DNA of 64,000 nucleotides from NCBI GenBank assembly GCA_937931785.1, contig CALHAX010000001.1, positions 33,507-97,506 on the forward strand. The letters run 5' to 3'. This stretch comes from an uncultured Hyphomicrobiaceae bacterium (GTDB lineage: Bacteria; Pseudomonadota; Alphaproteobacteria; Rhizobiales; CALHAX01). The notes under the pieces were generated by a model. The model was given only the letters and a program-made list of their open reading frames with translations, had not been told where the DNA came from and searched no databases. Positions 45,535 to 54,005 of this stretch are shown piece by piece. The translations under genes were made by a program, and so were the position numbers. Each line of letters starts with the position of its first letter. Position 1 is the first letter of the stretch.

Positions 45535-46338
45535 TTATTTTCCGCGGAATACCGGATTTCGCTTTTCGACGAACGCTTTCACGCCCTCCTTTGCATCCTC
45601 TGAAGAGAGCATCGCCTTATAGGTTGGCAGATCGCCGGTGCGCATGGTCTGAAACGCCTGTTCCAGCGGCACACATTCGATCGTGCGGAGAACTTCCTTG
45701 ACGGTTTGCAACGCAAGCGGCGCAGCCTCGGCCAGTTGTCCAGCCCACTCCCGCGCCGCGCTCATCAACGCGTCGTAGGGCACTACCTTGTTGACCAACC
45801 CGTAACGCGCTGCCTCTTCAGCCGACATCCGGCGGCCGAGCAGAAACATTTCCATGGCGATGTTGTGCGGCAAGCGGCGGGGAAGACGTTGAAGCGCACC
45901 GGCATCTGGCACCATGCCAAGCGGCAGTTCGGGTAAGGCGAACTCCACATGATCAGCGGCAATCAGAAGGTCACAGGACATTGCCAGTTCAAATCCGCCA
46001 CCAATGACCAGCCCGTTGAGTGCTGCAATCACAGGTTTGTTGAGGTTCCAGTTTTCGGTGAGCCCTGCGAATCCACCGTCACCATAGTCGCCATCTTCCC
46101 ACCAGTTTTCGATCTGCGCTTCGCCAGCGTCGAGTGCTTTGAGATCCCAACCTGCGGAAAAAATCTTGCGACCAGCGGCGGTGAGAATACCGACCCGCAG
46201 TTCGGGATCATCGCGTAATTCAGCAAACGCTGCGCCGAGGTCTCGGCTCATTTCGTGGCCGATGGCGTTGACCTTGGGGTTATCGAGCTCAATCTCGAGC
46301 ACGTGACCGGACCGGGTAACCCGAACATTCTGCGACAT
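45535..46338 (-). CDS. caiD: Enoyl-CoA hydratase, carnitinyl-CoA dehydratase CaiD-like
   Basis: A 267-residue crotonase. FSAGWDLKALDAGEA, FGGLTE-like GGFAGLTENWNLNKPVIAALNGLVIGGGFELAMSCD, FALPELPLGMVPDAGALQRLP and the C-terminal SSEDAKEGVKAFVEKRNPVFRGK align closely with Escherichia coli CaiD as remembered (SAGWDLKA, GGFAGLTE, SEDAIEGPLAFAEKRDPVW). The glycine-rich oxyanion hole and acidic catalytic pair (ELPLG) are present. It hydrates crotonobetainyl-CoA to L-carnitinyl-CoA. First gene of the minus-strand operon. AGGA lies six bases upstream of ATG 46338; ATG 46341 adjoins it. Confidence 0.87.
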   Translation of the reverse strand: MSQNVRVTRSGHVLEIELDNPKVNAIGHEMSRDLGAAFAELRDDPELRVGILTAAGRKIFSAGWDLKALDAGEAQIENWWEDGDYGDGGFAGLTENWNLNKPVIAALNGLVIGGGFELAMSCDLLIAADHVEFALPELPLGMVPDAGALQRLPRRLPHNIAMEMFLLGRRMSAEEAARYGLVNKVVPYDALMSAAREWAGQLAEAAPLALQTVKEVLRTIECVPLEQAFQTMRTGDLPTYKAMLSSEDAKEGVKAFVEKRNPVFRGK

Positions 46339-46571
46339 CATTATTCCTGAAAGTTATGGTCGTTTGCTATGGTACTACCTGACAGTGCGACTACGTTCCA
46401 GCAAACTTCGCACGACCAGCCGTGCAACCGGAATATAACCATAGACCTCATCTATTTTACGTTCTGCAGTTTGCGTTGTGCAGCGCAACATGGGTTGACG
46501 AACCGCCGTGAAGATCGTGAACTGTTCTCTGCAGTGCACGGAACAGGGTTTCAATAACAAGGGAGAGAAAA

Positions 46572-48185
46572 ATGACAGATAAAACGAGCTACGGCAACGT
46601 GACACGTTCCGAAAAGGATGTTGTCGAGACCGCGTTGAAACGGGGGGCGACACGACGCGACGCCATGCAGATGATGGTTGCCGCAGGGGCGACCACCGCG
46701 ATGGCAGCCAGCTTTGTCACCGCTGCCAGCGAAGCGCTCGCCGCGACACCCAAGAAGGGGGGGCATATCAAGGCTGGCATGAACTTACATGGACCGGACG
46801 ATACGCTTGACCCGATCAAACTGACATCGAACGCTGACTACGGTCGTGCCCGTGCGCATTATAACAATCTTGTTCAGCTTTCAGATGATATCGTTCCGCA
46901 GCCAGAACTTGCAGAGTCTTTTGGCCCAAACGCCGACGCGTCGGAGTGGACCTTCAATCTGAGAAAAGATGTCGCCTTCCACGATGGCAGCAAGTTCACG
47001 GCGGATGACGTGGTATGGTCGCTGAACCGTCACCTCGGCAAGGATTCCAAATCCGTCGCAAAGGGGCTCGTGAAAACGGTCAAGGAGTGGAAGAAGGTTG
47101 GTCCTTACGAAGTCAAGGCCATCTGTGAATCCCCGTACGCCGATCTGCCCGCTGTCCTTGGTGAGAAACACTTCAAGATCGCCAAGGCTGACACGACAGA
47201 CTTTTCCGCTCCTCCTGGAACGGGCCCGTTCAAACTCGAGTCGTTCAAGCCGGGCATCGGGTCGAAGCATGTTCGCAACGAAGACTATTGGCGTGATGGC
47301 GCAAATGTCGAATCGATCGAAGTTTTCGGCATCACCGATCCGATTGCACGCGTAAGTGCGCTGCTTTCGGGTGACGCCACCATGATCAACTCCGTTGATC
47401 CCAAGGCAATTGCGCGCGTCGATGCAGCGGAGGGTGTTGTTACACGTTCGACGCCATCTGGATCATACACGGGCATTGCCATGCTTCACAAGGAATCGCC
47501 GGGTAACAACCCGGACTTTGTCAAGGCAATGAAATTGCTTATGCGACGTGAGCGGATCGTCAAGACGATTCTGAAGGGGCAGGGCACAGTTGGCAACGAC
47601 CATCCGATCAACGTGGCTTATGGTGTGGACTTCTGTGACGATCTGGCCATCACCGGATACGATCCTGATCAGGCGAAAAGTCTGCTCAAGAAGTCTGGCA
47701 TCACGTCAATGGAAATCAATGCCGCAGACGTTGCTGGTGGTGCAACGGACGTCGCCCTGGTTCTTCAGCGCGAGTGCCAGAAAATCGGCTTCGATCTCAA
47801 GGTCAAGAAAGTACCGACCGATGGGTACTGGGGGGCCGTCTGGCAGAAAAAGCCGATGTGCATGACCGCATGGAACATGCGGCCGACAGCGTCGATCATG
47901 CTCGACATTGCCTACGCGCCCGGCGCGCCGTGGAGTGACACCTTCTGGAACAACGACGAAATGGGTGTGCTTCTCAACAAGGTGAAGAAGGAAACGGATC
48001 CGAAAAACAAGCATGAGCTTTTGTGCAAGATGCAGAAGATCGTGAGCGACAATGCACCTGTGGTTATTCCGGTGCACCGCAACCTGGTCGATGGATTCAG
48101 CGACAAGGTCAGAGGTGTCCCGAAACTGGCGCTCGGTGATCTCGGTGGATCCGAGTGGCCCGAGGTGATCTGGCTCGACGTCTGA
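46572..48185 (+). CDS. ABC transporter substrate-binding protein, family 5 (dipeptide/opine type), probably Tat-exported
   Basis: A 537-residue binding protein. The N-terminus is long (about 55 residues), with RRDAMQMMVAAGATTAMAASFVTAASEALA, a twin-arginine signal. The mature part contains GKKGGHIKAGMNLHGPDDTLDP-type opening, AESFGPNADASEWTFNLRKDVAFHDGSKFTADDVVWSLNRHL, and later AKSLLKKSG. Family 5 proteins bind peptides, opines, nickel or amines. No permease or ATPase gene accompanies it: a terminator follows its stop. Being divergent from caiD it may capture carnitine or a precursor, sharing a transporter encoded elsewhere. GGGAG ahead of the ATG. Confidence 0.87.
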   Translation: MTDKTSYGNVTRSEKDVVETALKRGATRRDAMQMMVAAGATTAMAASFVTAASEALAATPKKGGHIKAGMNLHGPDDTLDPIKLTSNADYGRARAHYNNLVQLSDDIVPQPELAESFGPNADASEWTFNLRKDVAFHDGSKFTADDVVWSLNRHLGKDSKSVAKGLVKTVKEWKKVGPYEVKAICESPYADLPAVLGEKHFKIAKADTTDFSAPPGTGPFKLESFKPGIGSKHVRNEDYWRDGANVESIEVFGITDPIARVSALLSGDATMINSVDPKAIARVDAAEGVVTRSTPSGSYTGIAMLHKESPGNNPDFVKAMKLLMRRERIVKTILKGQGTVGNDHPINVAYGVDFCDDLAITGYDPDQAKSLLKKSGITSMEINAADVAGGATDVALVLQRECQKIGFDLKVKKVPTDGYWGAVWQKKPMCMTAWNMRPTASIMLDIAYAPGAPWSDTFWNNDEMGVLLNKVKKETDPKNKHELLCKMQKIVSDNAPVVIPVHRNLVDGFSDKVRGVPKLALGDLGGSEWPEVIWLDV

Positions 48186-48229
48186 TCCTGACCGGGCCGC
48201 TGTGACGGTGGTCCATGTCTTCAAGAACG

Positions 48230-48265
48230 ATGAGGATCGGTCATGCACCGGTCCTCATTTTTTGT
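48230..48265 (+). terminator. Rho-independent terminator
   Basis: ATGAGGATCGGT (48230-48241) pairs with ACCGGTCCTCAT (48246-48257; one mismatch), loop CATG-like, followed by TTTTTTG. It ends the solitary binding-protein gene, showing it is monocistronic. Confidence 0.85.
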
Positions 48266-48324
48266 TATGCTGATGCTTCACGCCCTTGCATGAGCTTACC
48301 CGTTCGCCAGGAGCTGTGAAACAG

Positions 48325-49386
48325 TCATGCAGCGTTTGCCGCATCGCACATGTTTTTAAGCTTTTCCATCGCGAGATCACGACCCAGCATGGCAAGTCCG
48401 CAATCCGGTGCAACGACCAGTCTGTCTTGTTCAATGTGGTTCAGGGCCGCTTGAAGGCGCGCAACGATTTCTTCCACTGTTTCGATACGGCTTTGCGCAA
48501 TGGCAACCGAGCCGAATAATACTGTCGATTTTTTGAATTTTTCCAGAAGTGTCAGATCATTGTAGCGATGCGCATCCTCAATCGAAATCTGATTGACGGT
48601 CGAATTGTCGACAGCCTCTGCCAGGCGGAAGTAAACGTTACGATCCGCCTTGTGGTACTTTTCATCATCCAGGTGCTCCGGATATCCGCAGCACATGTGC
48701 ATCACGCGCGTGACCGAGTCCGGAACACCATCAAAACAGCGATCCAGACACTCCACACCATAGGACAGCGCCCGCTCCACGTTACGCGCAAACAGCGGTT
48801 CATCCACCTGGATATAGGTGCAGCCAGCATCTGCGAGTGCCCTGATTTCGAAGTTCAACGCATCCGCAAGATCAAACGCCAATTGCTGTTCATTTTCGTA
48901 AAAGATGTTTGCGGTGGTATCCATGATCGTCGTTGGGCCCGGAACGGTGATCTTCACCGGACGATCCGTAAAACCTTGCGCAACCTCATAGTCACGATGC
49001 AAGAAGTGATGTCCCTTCGGTTCAATCTTGCCGCTGATGGTCGGTAATTCTGCCGTGTAGGCGCCATCCCGCAACGTGCGTTCCGTAAGATTGACAAAGT
49101 CGAACCCTTCCAGGTGTCGACAGTGATAGTGGATATAATTTTCGCGTCGTTGCTCGCCGTCTGTCACGACATCAACCCCACATGCCACCTGATCAGCAAC
49201 GGCCGCTTGTGTGGCTTTGGTGAACAACTTTTCCACATCAGCGTCGGCCTGCGCCATCGCCTCGGTGTAGCCGCGTGTCACGTCGGCCCCGGTCGCAGTC
49301 AGGCCTTTTTCGATCTGGAACCAGTCGCGGATCGGCACGTAATCAGGTTTCGGATAGGACCCGAGACAGGTTGTTTTGAGGGACAT
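48325..49386 (-). CDS. MetE-core methyltransferase (cobalamin-independent methionine synthase C-terminal domain family)
   Basis: A 353-residue protein equal to the catalytic half of MetE only. Zn-ligand motifs are kept: HMCCGY (His-x-Cys) and APDCGLAMLGRD (the DCGL cysteine). VTDGEQRRENYIHYHCRHLEGF and KITVPGPTTIMDTT are further conserved pieces, as is YIQVDEPLFARN. Lacking the N-terminal half it should not use triglutamyl-folate in the MetE way; core MetE proteins may take methyl groups from other donors. Its divergent neighbour is a peptide/amine ABC importer, and carnitine breakdown lies on the other side. ATG 49386 is chosen from the family start SLKTTCLGSYPKPD. Confidence 0.82.
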   Translation of the reverse strand: MSLKTTCLGSYPKPDYVPIRDWFQIEKGLTATGADVTRGYTEAMAQADADVEKLFTKATQAAVADQVACGVDVVTDGEQRRENYIHYHCRHLEGFDFVNLTERTLRDGAYTAELPTISGKIEPKGHHFLHRDYEVAQGFTDRPVKITVPGPTTIMDTTANIFYENEQQLAFDLADALNFEIRALADAGCTYIQVDEPLFARNVERALSYGVECLDRCFDGVPDSVTRVMHMCCGYPEHLDDEKYHKADRNVYFRLAEAVDNSTVNQISIEDAHRYNDLTLLEKFKKSTVLFGSVAIAQSRIETVEEIVARLQAALNHIEQDRLVVAPDCGLAMLGRDLAMEKLKNMCDAANAA

Positions 49387-49621
49387 GAGCGCACCTTTCC
49401 GAATTGCTGCGTACCGCGACCGGCCTATTCCTTCCCTCTCACCATGAACCGGACGGCAAAGTCCAGTGGCACGGTTGTGTACTCTGCAAAAAATATCCCG
49501 TCGCTCCCTGTGATGAGAGGCTCTCATGCGAACGTCACGCAATATGAAGTCCGCTGCAAACTGGACGTCCCGCGCGATCACGCGATGAATGATGCAATCG
49601 TTGTTCGCGCTTGCAAATGGC

Positions 49622-49649
49622 CACGTGCACGTTACCATTGCACGTGCAA
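49622..49649. promoter_or_regulatory. Paired CACGTG palindromes, candidate operator
   Basis: CACGTG occurs at 49622-49627 and 49641-49646, 19 bases apart; the second sits in the perfect 12-bp palindrome TTGCACGTGCAA (49638-49649). CTTGCA just before (49610) and TGCAAG (49645-49650) add an outer inverted pair. It ends 34 bases before the binding-protein gene start, a normal place for a repressor or activator of the divergent MetE-core and ABC genes. No other strong signal is visible in the 297-base gap. Confidence 0.45.
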
Positions 49650-49683
49650 GAGCAACGACTTTTGACAATTGGGAGGATCCATC

Positions 49684-51723
49684 GTGCGATTCAAATGGTA
49701 TCTGGCGGCTGCATTTGTAGCTGTCTCGTCGACGGCTCACGCTGCCTGCCCGGCAGCAACAGTCGCCGACATGAAGGGGGTTGCCGCTGGCGCCTATCCT
49801 CAACAATGGGAGTTGGCAGAGTTTGAAAAGGCTGCCGGCTGCAAACTGGAATTTAAAGGCAACCCGGCTGCGGAAACGCTAAATGGAAAAATCCAGGGCA
49901 ATCCGAAACTGCCAGCACTGGCCGAACGTCTGCCTGCAGAACCACTTGTTGTTGCGCCTTACGAGTCTGTTGGTAAATACGGCGGCACGCTGGATGTTCT
50001 TTCCAACGCAACGGAAGCCGGGACATCAGATTTCCTATCCGTGCGCCACGTCAACTTTGTGCGGTTTTCGGATGATTTGAAAACGATCGTTCCTAACATC
50101 GCCAAGGGTTGGACGTGGAACGACGATTTCACCGAATTTACGGTGAAGCTCCGCAAGGGGCATAAATGGTCCGATGGGGCACCGTTTACTTCAGCCGACG
50201 TCAAGTTCTGGTACGACGACCTGAACTTCGACACCAATGTCATTGCCAAGCCAAAGGATTTCCTTCTTGCAGGCGGAAAACGCATGCAGGTCGAAACACC
50301 AGACGCAACAACCGTTGTGTTCAAACTGGCGGCATCCAAACCAGGCTTGCTTTCGCACTTCGCGACACACTTCGCGCAGCCATTCCAACCGAAACACTTC
50401 CTCGGTAAATTCCATCCGAAACACAATCCGGATGCGGACAAGGAAGCGGCCAAGTATGGCTTCAAGACCGGTTATGAAGTGATCAACTTCTACCACGGTC
50501 AGTCGGACTGGACGGACACTCCGACGCCAATGCTGCGGGATGCTGCCAAGGCCGCTAAACTGCCCTATGGCACTCAGCCAACGCTCGAGAGCCACATCTA
50601 CGTGAAGGACACGACGGAAGGCCGCAAACTGGTCGCCAATCCGTATTTCCATCAGGTCGACACGGCCGGCAACCAGTTGCCGTACATCTCTGAGCAAGAC
50701 GAGCTCTACATCAACGAGAACGAAACCCGTCTCCTGAAACTCGTCAACGCAGAAGTGGACTATAAAGCTCAGTCTCTTCAACTCGCCTCAGCCCCGATCC
50801 TGCTTCAAAACCAGGAAAAGGGAAAATACAAAGTCGATCTCAAGCCTGAGATCACCATTGGCGTGTTCGCGTTTAACGTGACCCACGAAGATGCGGAAAA
50901 GCGGAAGGTTTTCAATGACCTGCGTTTCCGTCAGGCCATGTCGATCGCGATGAATCGGGACGAGTTGAACAAGACCGCGTTCTTCGAACAGGGTAAGCCC
51001 CAGCAGTACATCGGTTTTTCTCCAAGACCCGATTTCGTGGACGAAAAGTGGTTGAGCCACATGATCGGGTTCGATCCGGCGAAAGCCAAGAGTCTGCTCG
51101 ACGAAGTTGGTATGAAAGATACTGACGGGGACGGTTTCCGCGAATTGCCAAACGGTGCCAAACTGGTTCTGAACCTTCAGTTCGCAACCCAGGGGATCGC
51201 CGGTCAGGTTGTCGAATTTGTCAGCCAGAACTGGAAAGATGTTGGCATAAACAGTCAGGTCAAAGAGGTGACACCGGACGAATACCGTTCCGCGCAATCC
51301 TCCAACAAACTTGACGTCATGATGTGGCGCAAAGGGCAACCTTTGGCCATCGTGCTTGGAAACAACGAACTTTGGGTGCCACCGTTCGAAAACTACTTTG
51401 GTGTTCGCACGGGCATGTTGTGGGCCGAATGGGTCGACAGCAAGGGCGCAAAGGGCGTTGAACCGCCGAAATGGGCGCAGGAGATGATCAAGGACATCGA
51501 TGCATTCCAGTCTGCCACGCAAGGCAGCGACGAGGCGAACAAGCTGGGTGCCAAGATGGTCGAGAGCATGGTCTCGAACCTGTTGTTCATTGGCACGGTC
51601 AGTGCGCCAGCGCCGATCTACCACCGCAATGCGTTGAAGAACTTCACGGAGTTCAAGACGCAATCGTACGAATACTATCGGACATATCCGTATCGTGCGA
51701 CGCAGTGGTGGCTGGACGAATAG
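49684..51723 (+). CDS. ABC transporter substrate-binding protein, family 5, large form
   Basis: A 679-residue periplasmic protein, longer than the usual 500-550. Signal peptide 1-21 (FKWYLAAAFVAVSSTAHA). The extra N-terminal block of about 80 residues precedes the canonical YGGTLDVLSNATEAGTSDFL. GWTWNDDFTEFTVKLRKGHKWSDGAPFTSADVKFWYDDL is the family 5 signature. The start is GTG 49684, seven bases after GGAGG. First gene of a five-gene importer operon; a strong hairpin separates it from the permease genes. Ligand unknown: oligopeptide, opine or related compound. Confidence 0.88.
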   Translation: MRFKWYLAAAFVAVSSTAHAACPAATVADMKGVAAGAYPQQWELAEFEKAAGCKLEFKGNPAAETLNGKIQGNPKLPALAERLPAEPLVVAPYESVGKYGGTLDVLSNATEAGTSDFLSVRHVNFVRFSDDLKTIVPNIAKGWTWNDDFTEFTVKLRKGHKWSDGAPFTSADVKFWYDDLNFDTNVIAKPKDFLLAGGKRMQVETPDATTVVFKLAASKPGLLSHFATHFAQPFQPKHFLGKFHPKHNPDADKEAAKYGFKTGYEVINFYHGQSDWTDTPTPMLRDAAKAAKLPYGTQPTLESHIYVKDTTEGRKLVANPYFHQVDTAGNQLPYISEQDELYINENETRLLKLVNAEVDYKAQSLQLASAPILLQNQEKGKYKVDLKPEITIGVFAFNVTHEDAEKRKVFNDLRFRQAMSIAMNRDELNKTAFFEQGKPQQYIGFSPRPDFVDEKWLSHMIGFDPAKAKSLLDEVGMKDTDGDGFRELPNGAKLVLNLQFATQGIAGQVVEFVSQNWKDVGINSQVKEVTPDEYRSAQSSNKLDVMMWRKGQPLAIVLGNNELWVPPFENYFGVRTGMLWAEWVDSKGAKGVEPPKWAQEMIKDIDAFQSATQGSDEANKLGAKMVESMVSNLLFIGTVSAPAPIYHRNALKNFTEFKTQSYEYYRTYPYRATQWWLDE

Positions 51724-51749
51724 CCTTTACACTCTTGACGATGACGACC

Positions 51750-51782
51750 CTGGCCGGGAAAATATCCCGGCCAGTTTTGTTT
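51750..51782 (+). terminator. Perfect intra-operon hairpin with T-run (partial terminator/attenuator)
   Basis: CTGGCCGGGA (51750-51759) and TCCCGGCCAG (51765-51774) form a perfect 10-bp stem with a 5-base loop, followed by TTTTGTTTC. It has the form of an intrinsic terminator but sits between the binding-protein gene and its permease, 19 bases before the next GTG. It likely lets most transcripts stop after the binding protein, giving it in excess, and protects the 3' end. Confidence 0.8.
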
Positions 51783-51792
51783 CGGGGGAAAC

Positions 51793-52797
51793 GTGCGCTT
51801 TTTACAATTTGCATTCATGCGTGCCGTGATGGCGGTGGTCACTTTGGTGACCGTATCGCTGATTGTGTTCACGCTGATGGAATTCGTTCCGGCGGATTGC
51901 GCCGAACGCTATGTGGCGTTCAAGAACACCACCGGTGAAAACATCTCCGTTGAAGACATTCAGGCCGAACGTGTCCGGCTCGGGCTCGACCGCCCGTTCG
52001 TCGAGCGTTTCGGGAAATGGATCGGAAACGTCTTCTTCAAGGGCGATTTTGGTCAAAGCTGCATCCTGCGCGTCGGCATCAACGATCTGCTGAAGGACAA
52101 GTTCTGGATTTCTCTGGCTTTGAGTTTGACCGCTCTACTGGTCGCTTATCTGATCGCCGTGCCGGTTGGCATCATGGCCGCGGCCTCCAAAAACGCCATC
52201 GCCAACAACTCGCTTCGCCTCGTCAGCTATCTGGGTTTGGCGCTCCCGAACTTCCTGCTGGCGTTGATCATCATGTTGATTTCCACCGTGTTCTTCGGTG
52301 ACAGCCTGACCGGGTTGTTCTCCAAGGAATTCCGCGATGCGCCGTGGGATACGGCAAAGTTCCTGGATTTCCTGAGCAGGGCCTGGCTACCGATTTTCAT
52401 TCTCGGCTGGTCCGCCACAGCGTTTGCCCTGCAAACCGTTCGCGCCCTGATGCTGGATGAAATCGGCAAGCTCTACGTCACGGCGGCCTCTGCGCGGGGC
52501 ATTTCCGGGCGGCAACTGTTGTGGCGTTATCCCGCCCGCCACGCCATGGGCCCGGTGATCAACTCGCTCGGCTTTGACCTCAACCGCATCTTCAACGAAC
52601 TCCCGGTTGTGGCGCTTGTGCTGACGCTGACGGAAGCCGGTGCCCTGCTGATCGAGGCGCTCGCACGCTCTAACGACCAGCAATTGGCCGGTGCAATCAT
52701 CTTCCTTCTGACAGCCAGCATCGTGTTCATCAATTTTGTAACTGATCTGGCGCTTGCACTCTGGGATCCGCGCGTCCGTCGCGGACTGATGGGGTAG
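51793..52797 (+). CDS. ABC transporter permease, DppB/OppB type
   Basis: A 334-residue inner-membrane permease. The first helix is MRAVMAVVTLVTVSLIVFTLMEF; six helices in all. The EAA loop is AASARGISGRQLLWRYPARHAMGPVINSLGF. GTG start with GGGGGA just upstream. First permease of the importer, coupled with the OppC-type gene 5 bases downstream. Confidence 0.9.
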   Translation: MRFLQFAFMRAVMAVVTLVTVSLIVFTLMEFVPADCAERYVAFKNTTGENISVEDIQAERVRLGLDRPFVERFGKWIGNVFFKGDFGQSCILRVGINDLLKDKFWISLALSLTALLVAYLIAVPVGIMAAASKNAIANNSLRLVSYLGLALPNFLLALIIMLISTVFFGDSLTGLFSKEFRDAPWDTAKFLDFLSRAWLPIFILGWSATAFALQTVRALMLDEIGKLYVTAASARGISGRQLLWRYPARHAMGPVINSLGFDLNRIFNELPVVALVLTLTEAGALLIEALARSNDQQLAGAIIFLLTASIVFINFVTDLALALWDPRVRRGLMG

Positions 52798-52802
52798 AGG
52801 TC

Positions 52803-54005
52803 ATGGCTGCAATCCAGAATACGGCCGACGATGCCGCACTGACAAAAGATCAAAAGCTCAAGGAAGCGTACTTCACGGCGTCGCAGAACCAGCTCATCTG
52901 GGCACGCTTCAAAAGCAATCGCACCGCCATGATCGCCGGATGGTGCCTCATCCTCATGATTCTGATGGGGCTCTTCGCACCGTTCCTCTCGCCCTACGAC
53001 CCAACCATCTCGGGACGTGACAAGGATTACGAAAACGGTGCACCTCAAATCCCGAAATTCTGGGACAAGAACGGCTTCTCGGCACGCCCCTTCATCTACG
53101 CGACAGAACGCACCCGCTCAATCGCCACGAACTTCCGCTGGGTGACGAAGGTCAATCCGGACAAGCGCCGCTACATGCAGTTTTTCCCGAAGGGTTGGGA
53201 ATACAGCATGATCGACCTCGAGTGGGACTTGCCGGGCACGCTGTTCGACGTCGACATTAAAACCCTGACGTTCAACACGCACCTGTTCGGTGTGGACAAG
53301 GGTGGCATTCACCTGTTCGGCACGGACGCATCGGGCAAGGATATATTCTCTCGAACGCTGCACGCCATCTGGACATCGCTGGCCGTCGGTACACTTGGCG
53401 TTCTCATCGCGTTTGTCCTCGCCCTGATCATTGGCGGCATTGCGGGATACTACGGTGGCTGGATCGACAGCATTCTGCAGATGATCACAGACGCCATTCG
53501 AACAGTACCGCCTATCCCATTGTTCATGGCACTAGCGGCCTTCATGCCCGACACATGGTCGTCGGAAATGCGCTTCTTCGCGATCTCGGTTATTCTCGGG
53601 TTGATCGGTTGGCCAACCCTTGCCCGTCGTATCCGCACACACCTTTTGACGGAACGTGCGCAGGAGTACGTGTTGGCAGCAGAACTCAGTGGTGCCTCAT
53701 CCGGGCACATCATCCGCCGCCATCTTTTGCCAAGTTTTACGAGTTACATCATCGTCGATCTAATGATTTCGTTCCCGTATATGGTGCGATCCGAGACGGC
53801 CTTGTCATTCATCGGTCTTGGTTTGAAAGATCCAGTCAACTCACTCGGTTCGCTCATGCAAAGCGTATCGCAGGCTGACGTCCTCCTGAATTATCAGTGG
53901 TATTTCATCCCGGTGCTGTTCTTCATCGCATTCATTCTCGCCTTTGTATTTGTTGGCGATGGATTACGCGATGCGGCAGACCCTTATTCGGGAACCAAGA
54001 AATGA
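52803..54005 (+). CDS. ABC transporter permease, DppC/OppC type, with long periplasmic insertion
   Basis: A 400-residue permease. OppC_N segment ASQNQLIWARFKSNRTAMIAGWCLILMILMGLFAPFLSPYDP holds helix 1. About 130 residues of hydrophilic sequence follow before GTDASGKDIFSRTLHAIWTSLAVG, where standard OppC has about 30. The core permease has the EAA loop (AAELSGASSGHIIRRHLLPSFTSYIIVDL). The insertion may contact the oversized binding protein. Its stop overlaps the next gene through ATGA at 54002. Confidence 0.9.
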   Translation: MAAIQNTADDAALTKDQKLKEAYFTASQNQLIWARFKSNRTAMIAGWCLILMILMGLFAPFLSPYDPTISGRDKDYENGAPQIPKFWDKNGFSARPFIYATERTRSIATNFRWVTKVNPDKRRYMQFFPKGWEYSMIDLEWDLPGTLFDVDIKTLTFNTHLFGVDKGGIHLFGTDASGKDIFSRTLHAIWTSLAVGTLGVLIAFVLALIIGGIAGYYGGWIDSILQMITDAIRTVPPIPLFMALAAFMPDTWSSEMRFFAISVILGLIGWPTLARRIRTHLLTERAQEYVLAAELSGASSGHIIRRHLLPSFTSYIIVDLMISFPYMVRSETALSFIGLGLKDPVNSLGSLMQSVSQADVLLNYQWYFIPVLFFIAFILAFVFVGDGLRDAADPYSGTKK

